Positions 6,365-9,868 of a stretch of 9,868 bases of DNA are shown one piece after another (the first letter of the stretch is position 1; each line of letters opens with the position of its first letter). The notes beneath the pieces were generated by a model. That model was not told the DNA's origin. It was given only the letters and a program-made list of their open reading frames with translations, and ran no database searches. A program made the position numbers and the translations under genes. Location: positions 1-9,868 of the forward strand of contig JAICND010000025.1 of the NCBI GenBank assembly GCA_025929005.1, given 5' to 3'. The DNA is from Acidimicrobiia bacterium (GTDB taxonomy: Bacteria; Actinomycetota; Acidimicrobiia; Spongiisociales; ZC4RG35).

Positions 6365-7027
6365 TCAGTGTTCGGTTGAAGCAAAGATAGCCCGCCCCAC
6401 CCGCAAGAAGGTTGCACCTTCTTCCACTGCCACCTCGAAGTCGTCGGTCATACCCATCGAAAGGCCCGTGAGGAATGGATGGGCTGGCTGCAATTCAACA
6501 AGCAGGCTGGCCATCCGCCGGTAATGCACCCGCGACTCCTCGGGGTCGTCGACTAGTGGTGGAATTGCCATCAGGCCTCGAACCGGAACTCCCTTGGCCT
6601 CAAGCTCTGCAACCAGCTCCCTGGTCGCTTCGGGGCGAACTCCATGTTTCTGTGGTTCGTCACCGATGTTGACTTGAACCAGCACGGGCGGAGGGAGCCC
6701 GGGCCCCTTCACCCAGGCTGATGCCAGATCGAGACGGTCAAATGAATGGAGAAGCCTCACGACGGGACGTACCAACCGGACCTTGTTGCTCTGGAGCGGT
6801 CCGATGAAATGCCAGCGAACATCTGCCGGCAGCTGTTCGACCTTGGCCACGAGCTCCTGGGCGCGGTTCTCGCCGAAGTCGCGATGTCCCTCGTCGTACA
6901 AGGCCCGCAGGGCGCTCACCGGTTGGCCCTTGCCGACTACCACCAGGGTCACGTCGGCCGGATCCCGGCCAACTCTCTTTGCCGCCGCCGCGATCCGGTG
7001 GATAACGGCGGCGAGGTTTCCTGTCAC
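6365..7027 (-). CDS. YggS-family PLP homeostasis protein (YlmE/PLPBP)
   Basis: Pyridoxal-phosphate-binding protein of the YggS/PROSC family: an alanine-racemase-like TIM barrel without racemase partner domain that buffers PLP and affects amino-acid metabolism. The 220 residues match the family length. The PLP lysine is expected at Lys33 (LVVVGKGQP, the usual VSK context here VGK). Further blocks are FGENRAQEL, WHFIGPLQSNK, LVQVNIGDEPQKHG, VRGLMAIPP, and the phosphate-binding C-terminus GLSMGMTDDFEVAVEEGAT with VRVG here LRVGRAIF. The start is GTG at 7025-7027, overlapping the pgeF stop as GTGA, which indicates translational coupling. In Gram-positive bacteria this gene (ylmE) regularly sits between ylmD/pgeF and sepF, and the same holds here. 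Nothing looks truncated. The call is secure at family level; a direct role in division is not shown by the sequence. Confidence 0.95.
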   Translation of the reverse strand: MTGNLAAVIHRIAAAAKRVGRDPADVTLVVVGKGQPVSALRALYDEGHRDFGENRAQELVAKVEQLPADVRWHFIGPLQSNKVRLVRPVVRLLHSFDRLDLASAWVKGPGLPPPVLVQVNIGDEPQKHGVRPEATRELVAELEAKGVPVRGLMAIPPLVDDPEESRVHYRRMASLLVELQPAHPFLTGLSMGMTDDFEVAVEEGATFLRVGRAIFASTEH

Positions 7028-7644
7028 GCTGGCAACCAGGCAACCGCTGCCATCCGGGCCGGAGTCGCATCACGGCGGTGGGAAAACGACGAACCGTCGT
7101 GAAAGGTACAGAGACCCGACTGCCACGCTTCCAGTCCCTCCAGTTGACCTTGCAGCGATCGTCCCAGGTCGACCGAAACCGTCCCCCACGAGGTCGTGGC
7201 CACGTGGTCTCCGAACAGCCCCGCTACGTCGGGCCCAACCTCGAAGCAGCACGGACTGATGAACGGTCCGATCGCCGCCCATCTCGGCACTGCTCCGGCA
7301 TCGGTCATCGCCGCTATCAGCCTCGAGACCACGCCGCCTACGGCACCCCTCCATCCGGCATGGGCGATTCCGACTCCGTTGTCGGCGCCAAGAACGACTC
7401 CAGCACAGTCGGCCGTAAAGACGGCGACGGGCAGCATTGGTCGGAGAGTAAAGAGCGCGTCGGCCTCCCCCAGGTCACCAGCACCGGAGGCTTCGACCAC
7501 GTGACTGCCATGCACCTGGCGAACGGTCGCCCACGCGGTTGGGATTCCTAGTTCCGCCGAGAACTGTGCTCGTGCGGCTCGGTCGTTTCGGAGGTCCCCC
7601 GCAGCGGCGAGGCTGAACGCCACCCCCGCCCGGGGTTGAATCAT
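7024..7644 (-). CDS. pgeF: Peptidoglycan editing factor PgeF / YlmD (laccase-domain)
   Basis: Member of the DUF152/YfiH family, zinc proteins described as purine nucleoside phosphorylase or adenosine deaminase and, in E. coli, as an editing factor that prevents wrong amino acids in the muropeptide stem. The visible zinc ligands are His45 in QVHG, Cys80 in TADC and His95 in GIAHAGWRG. Further family blocks are IGPFISPCCFEVG and, near the end, LCTFHDGSSFSHRRD followed by TPARMAAVAWL. At 206 residues it is shorter than the usual ~240-260: the N-terminal region that often carries a GGxS...SLNLG segment is reduced to GVAFSLAAAGDLRNDRAARAQF. The active-site residues remain, so it is probably functional. 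The start is ATG at 7642-7644, overlapping the ftsZ stop as ATGA; the stop overlaps yggS as GTGA. Position after ftsZ matches ylmD of other Gram-positives. Its true substrate here is not deducible. Confidence 0.94.
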   Translation of the reverse strand: MIQPRAGVAFSLAAAGDLRNDRAARAQFSAELGIPTAWATVRQVHGSHVVEASGAGDLGEADALFTLRPMLPVAVFTADCAGVVLGADNGVGIAHAGWRGAVGGVVSRLIAAMTDAGAVPRWAAIGPFISPCCFEVGPDVAGLFGDHVATTSWGTVSVDLGRSLQGQLEGLEAWQSGLCTFHDGSSFSHRRDATPARMAAVAWLPA

Positions 7645-8669
7645 CCCTGCACGAACGAGGGGATGTCCACCGAATCGACGGGGCGGGTCGAAAACCCGCG
7701 GCCACTTCGCTTGCGGTCGAACCCGGCGGCGATAACCGTGACTCTCATCTCTTCGCCGAGATTGTCGTCGATGATCGCTCCAAAGATGATCTCGGCGTCG
7801 TCGTCGGCATGGGCCGCGACGGTCTGAGCTGCCTTGGTCGCTTCGTGCAATGTCATACCGCTGGGGCCGACCACCGAGAGCAGTACTCCTCGGGCCCCCT
7901 CCATCGAGGCCTCCAGGAGCGGGCTCGATATGGCTCGTTGCGCCGCCTGAGCCGCCCGGTCGTCACCGGTACCGCGGCCTATGCCCATGACGGCAGTGCC
8001 GGCGTCGGACATCACTGTCTTGACGTCGGCGAAGTCGACGTTGATGAGACCCGGTGTGGTGATCAGATCCGTGATCCCCTTGACCCCGTTCATGAGGACG
8101 TCGTCAGCCATACGGAACGTCTCGGTCATCGGCGCCTTGGGATCGGCTACGTCGAGGAGGCGGTCGTTGGGGATGACTATCAACGTGTCGACGGCCTCCC
8201 TCAGCTCCTGAATCCCCTGCTCGGCGTGGAGAGCGCGCCGACGACCTTCGAAACCAAATGGGCGGGTAACCACCCCCACGGTGAGGGCGCCCAGGCTGCG
8301 AGCAACCTCGGCCACGATCGGTGCCCCGCCCGTACCGGTGCCACCACCTTCGCCGGCGGTGATGAAGACCATGTCGGCTCCCTTGAGCACGTCCTCCAGT
8401 TCGGCCCGGTGAGCGTCAGCGGCCGCCCGACCCACCTCGGGATTGGCGCCGGCCCCCAGCCCTCGGGTGATCTCGCGACCGATGTCGAGTTTCACATCGG
8501 CATCCGACATCAGAAGAGCCTGGGCGTCGGTGTTGAGGGCGACGAACTCAACCCCGCGAATTCCGGCCTCGATCATCCGGTTGACTGCGTTGACGCCACC
8601 GCCACCTACGCCGATGACCTTGATTACCGCCAGGTAGCCGACGGGCTGGGACGAACTCCGAGCGCTCAT
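7641..8669 (-). CDS. ftsZ: Cell division protein FtsZ
   Basis: Tubulin-like GTPase that polymerises into the Z ring at midcell. From the chosen ATG (8667-8669) the protein has 342 residues. The N-terminal glycine loop is IKVIGVGGGGVNAVNRMI (16-33), followed by LNTDAQAL. The tubulin signature is GEGGGTGTGG at 106-115, in the actinobacterial form, then VTRPFGFEGRRR and the catalytic T7 loop NVDFADVKTVM at 210-220. The GTPase core ends at VIAAGFD (312-318). Only about 16 residues of linker separate this from the C-terminal peptide DIPSFVQG (335-342), which binds partners such as SepF; this linker is unusually short. GGTAGG four nt upstream acts as a modest SD. A TTG at 8679-8681 is an alternative with no SD. 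The stop overlaps pgeF. The 114-bp gap upstream carries repeats and candidate promoter boxes, so ftsZ may have its own promoter. Confidence 0.98.
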   Translation of the reverse strand: MSARSSSQPVGYLAVIKVIGVGGGGVNAVNRMIEAGIRGVEFVALNTDAQALLMSDADVKLDIGREITRGLGAGANPEVGRAAADAHRAELEDVLKGADMVFITAGEGGGTGTGGAPIVAEVARSLGALTVGVVTRPFGFEGRRRALHAEQGIQELREAVDTLIVIPNDRLLDVADPKAPMTETFRMADDVLMNGVKGITDLITTPGLINVDFADVKTVMSDAGTAVMGIGRGTGDDRAAQAAQRAISSPLLEASMEGARGVLLSVVGPSGMTLHEATKAAQTVAAHADDDAEIIFGAIIDDNLGEEMRVTVIAAGFDRKRSGRGFSTRPVDSVDIPSFVQG

Positions 8670-8719
8670 AATGCCTACCAATCTTGAGTTTGGGGAAGTA
8701 CATCGAAAGGTGAGGTAGA

Positions 8720-8750
8720 GGTTTACAGAGTTAGCCGCCCGGTGTAAACC
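8720..8750 (-). promoter_or_regulatory. Inverted repeat and candidate ftsZ promoter
   Basis: A perfect 8-bp inverted repeat, GGTTTACA (8720-8727) and TGTAAACC (8743-8750), is separated by 15 bp, with arm centres 23 bp apart (about two helical turns). On the minus strand the arms contain TTTACA (five of six to TTGACA, 8743-8748) and, 17 nt later, TAAACC (8720-8725), a poor -10. A second pair, TTGAAC (8764-8769) with 17 nt to TACACC, overlaps it. A dimeric repressor site over an ftsZ promoter, or an RNA hairpin in the ftsQ-ftsZ transcript, would both fit. No T-run follows, so it is not an intrinsic terminator. Confidence 0.4.
8727..8736 (+). repeat. Direct repeat AGAGTTAGCC, copy 1
   Basis: The 10-mer AGAGTTAGCC occurs here and again at 8780-8789, offset by 53 bp. 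Extending to 18 bp, the two copies match at 15 positions (agagttagcc, three mismatches, cggtg). Copy 1 starts at the last base of the left arm of the 8-bp inverted repeat and continues into its spacer. Function is unknown. Confidence 0.45.
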
Positions 8751-8760
8751 CTGGTTTGTT

Positions 8761-8778
8761 AAGGTTCAAGTTGACCTT
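8761..8778. repeat. Imperfect inverted repeat AAGGTTCAA-G-TTGACCTT
   Basis: Arms AAGGTTCAA (8761-8769) and TTGACCTT (8771-8778) are reverse complements except for one missing T, with a single base between them. It sits just beyond the ftsQ stop, next to the 8-bp inverted repeat. It could be a small DNA-binding site or hairpin; nothing in the sequence decides this. Confidence 0.35.
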
Positions 8779-8779
8779 G

Positions 8780-8789
8780 AGAGTTAGCC
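8780..8789 (+). repeat. Direct repeat AGAGTTAGCC, copy 2
   Basis: Second copy of the 10-mer found at 8727-8736. It covers the ftsQ stop codon (TAA on the minus strand, 8784-8786), so part of it is coding sequence. The pair may be remnants of a small duplication or a repeated binding site. Confidence 0.4.
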
Positions 8790-9518
8790 CGGCGGTGGGA
8801 TGACCGCTGGTCGAGTGGGAGCCACCAGGTTCACCGTCGCTCCCGGTGGAAGCCCTTCTGCCAGCAACGCCACCAACGCCCGTGCTTTTGGCTCCATGTC
8901 GATAGGGCGACCCAGGCGGACAACCATGCCGGCCACGTCCGCCCACAACTCCCCATCGCTCTCGGTCACCACGACCGCGATACCCGGTTGAGGAGCCAGT
9001 TCTGCCAGGAAGGTCAAGCCGCCGATGACAGCAGCCGAGACCTCGGATGCCACCGGAATCTGCAAGTGGGGCAGGTCGAGGGTCGGAACCTCAGCCACGC
9101 CCACCACCACTCCATCAAGCGCGACGAGACCCCACCCATCATCCACAGGCGCCCAGGCGACCGGGATTCGCCTCTCCAGCAAGACGCGGGCAGTTTGCGG
9201 CCAGTCGAGCCGCACAGCCACCCTCTTGACCCGAGGATCGGCGGCCAGGGCAGCCTCCACTTCAGCTGTTCTGACGAGGATCATGGGGCGGCCCTCGAAG
9301 AGCCCCGACTCGGTCAGGATGGCATGCACTTCGGATCTCGCCATCCCCTCCACGACCAGATTCTGGACCGCCATTAAGGGTGATCGTGCCAAAAGGACCG
9401 CACCGCCTATGAGAGCAGTCAACCCCAGCACCCAGATGACCTTGGTGAAGCTCGAACGGGCCCGCGCTTCGGCCACCTGTCGACGACGGGCGGCGAGACG
9501 TGGATCGATGTCAACCAA
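8784..9518 (-). CDS. ftsQ: Cell division protein FtsQ (DivIB-type)
   Basis: Bitopic membrane protein of the divisome core (FtsQLB complex) that helps activate septal peptidoglycan synthesis. The 244 residues start with a basic cytoplasmic segment (PRLAARRRQVAEARAR). One membrane helix follows at about 26-44 (KVIWVLGLTALIGGAVLLA). The extracellular POTRA domain (about 48-118) has VQNLVVEGMARSEVHAIL, PMILVRTAEVEAAL and the strongly typical DPRVKRVAVRLDWPQT with RVLLERRIPVAW. The FtsQ beta domain then runs to the C-terminus. The start is TTG at 9516-9518, supported by AGGAGG (9525-9530) six nt upstream, both lying inside the end of murB, which it overlaps by 8 nt. The murB-ftsQ-ftsZ order is that of the classical dcw cluster. 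FtsQ sequences diverge widely, so the call rests on architecture, the DPRV block and context together. Confidence 0.93.
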   Translation of the reverse strand: MVDIDPRLAARRRQVAEARARSSFTKVIWVLGLTALIGGAVLLARSPLMAVQNLVVEGMARSEVHAILTESGLFEGRPMILVRTAEVEAALAADPRVKRVAVRLDWPQTARVLLERRIPVAWAPVDDGWGLVALDGVVVGVAEVPTLDLPHLQIPVASEVSAAVIGGLTFLAELAPQPGIAVVVTESDGELWADVAGMVVRLGRPIDMEPKARALVALLAEGLPPGATVNLVAPTRPAVIPPPG

Positions 9519-9868
9519 GCTCTTCCTCCTCGAAGTTGCCAGCGAACTGGATCTCCGGAACCAGCACGATTCCGGTCGCTTCTCTCACCCTGGTGGCGAC
9601 TTCTCGAACCAGACGGTAAACGTCGACCGCTTTGGTTCCCGGCTTTGCCACAAAGAAGTTGGCGTGCTTTTCAGACACGCTCGCACCTCCCACCGACATC
9701 CCTTTGAGACCGGCGGCATCGATGATCCGACCGGCCGCATCCCCCGGAGGGTTTTTGAAGACGGATCCGGCGTTCAGCGTGCCGCCCGGTTGATGGGCCC
9801 GGCGCCAGCGCGTGATTTCCAGCATTGATGCCTCACCCGTGGCGGGTTCTCCGTCTGACGTTGTGAAT
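9511..9868 (-). CDS. murB: UDP-N-acetylmuramate dehydrogenase MurB, 5'-truncated by window
   Basis: Cytoplasmic FAD enzyme that reduces UDP-GlcNAc-enolpyruvate to UDP-MurNAc with NADPH, the second committed step of peptidoglycan precursor synthesis. Only the C-terminal ~118 residues are in the window; the frame is open to the right edge, and the first Met visible (9823-9825) is internal. The MurB C-terminal domain is clear: RRAHQP, then NAGSVFKNPPGD with the serine that protonates the enol intermediate, then AGLKGMSVGGASVSEKHANFFV, and VLVPEIQFAG with the conserved glutamate of the PE pair. The gene ends with an acidic EEEELG tail, whose codons (gag gag gaa gag) also provide the AGGAGG SD for ftsQ. 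Its position directly before ftsQ fits murG-murC-murB-ftsQ clusters of Actinobacteria, so murC is expected just outside the window. The FAD-binding part is not visible. Confidence 0.96.
   Translation of the reverse strand, partial: FTTSDGEPATGEASMLEITRWRRAHQPGGTLNAGSVFKNPPGDAAGRIIDAAGLKGMSVGGASVSEKHANFFVAKPGTKAVDVYRLVREVATRVREATGIVLVPEIQFAGNFEEEELG
9525..9530 (-). promoter_or_regulatory. Shine-Dalgarno of ftsQ inside murB
   Basis: AGGAGG on the minus strand, six nt before the TTG start of ftsQ at 9518. It is a full consensus SD at ideal spacing and decides the ftsQ start, which is otherwise a weak initiation codon. It lies in the final codons of murB, coupling the two genes. Confidence 0.7.

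Noticed and set aside
7809..8687. Plus-strand 292-residue open frame opposite ftsZ
   Set aside because: Antisense to a clear ftsZ; composition (Gly, Arg, His-rich) and lack of motifs indicate a shadow frame.
9025..9828. Plus-strand 267-residue open frame opposite ftsQ and murB
   Set aside because: Spans two genuine minus-strand genes, is rich in Arg, Ser and Thr, and has no domain signature.

Overview
This GC-rich window carries a division and cell-wall (dcw) gene block plus flanking housekeeping genes from a member of the Actinomycetota. The reasons are: FtsZ has the actinobacterial form of the tubulin signature (GEGGGTGTGGAP); DivIVA/Wag31, SepF and YlmG/YggT sit directly downstream of ftsZ; and the order murB-ftsQ-ftsZ-pgeF-yggS-sepF-yggT-divIVA-ileS-traR/dksA-lspA-rluD matches what is known for that phylum. 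A deep-branching lineage such as Acidimicrobiia is a guess. The sequence looks like the end of a draft or metagenome contig, because its first ~73 bases are homopolymer junk.

Layout, read from the right edge leftwards along the minus strand: murB (3' part, runs off the right edge) overlaps ftsQ; a 114-bp gap with inverted and direct repeats follows; then ftsZ, pgeF and yggS are linked by 4-nt ATGA/GTGA overlaps; sepF starts 5 nt after yggS; a small yggT gene follows that lacks a canonical start codon; divIVA has its own candidate promoter. The stop of divIVA overlaps the stop of ileS, which is the only plus-strand gene. Beyond ileS the minus-strand genes resume as a second block: traR/dksA-like, lspA and rluD, each overlapping the next, with rluD breaking off in the low-quality left end.

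Functionally, the right block makes the division machine. MurB supplies peptidoglycan precursor, FtsZ forms the ring, SepF tethers it to the membrane, FtsQ belongs to the divisome core, DivIVA organises pole and septum, and YggT is a small membrane protein of the same neighbourhood. PgeF and YggS handle peptidoglycan-precursor fidelity or nucleosides and PLP homeostasis. The left block is general housekeeping: isoleucyl-tRNA synthetase, a DksA/TraR-type RNA polymerase regulator, lipoprotein signal peptidase and a 23S rRNA pseudouridine synthase.

I found no mobile element, CRISPR array, tRNA, rRNA or new multi-gene system. The points most worth checking are the yggT start (in frame behind the sepF TAG), a very short FtsZ C-terminal linker, an HYGN version of the IleS HIGH motif, the repeat-rich ftsQ-ftsZ gap and the inverted ileS with no room for a conventional leader. 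No stretch over 300 bases lacks a gene.
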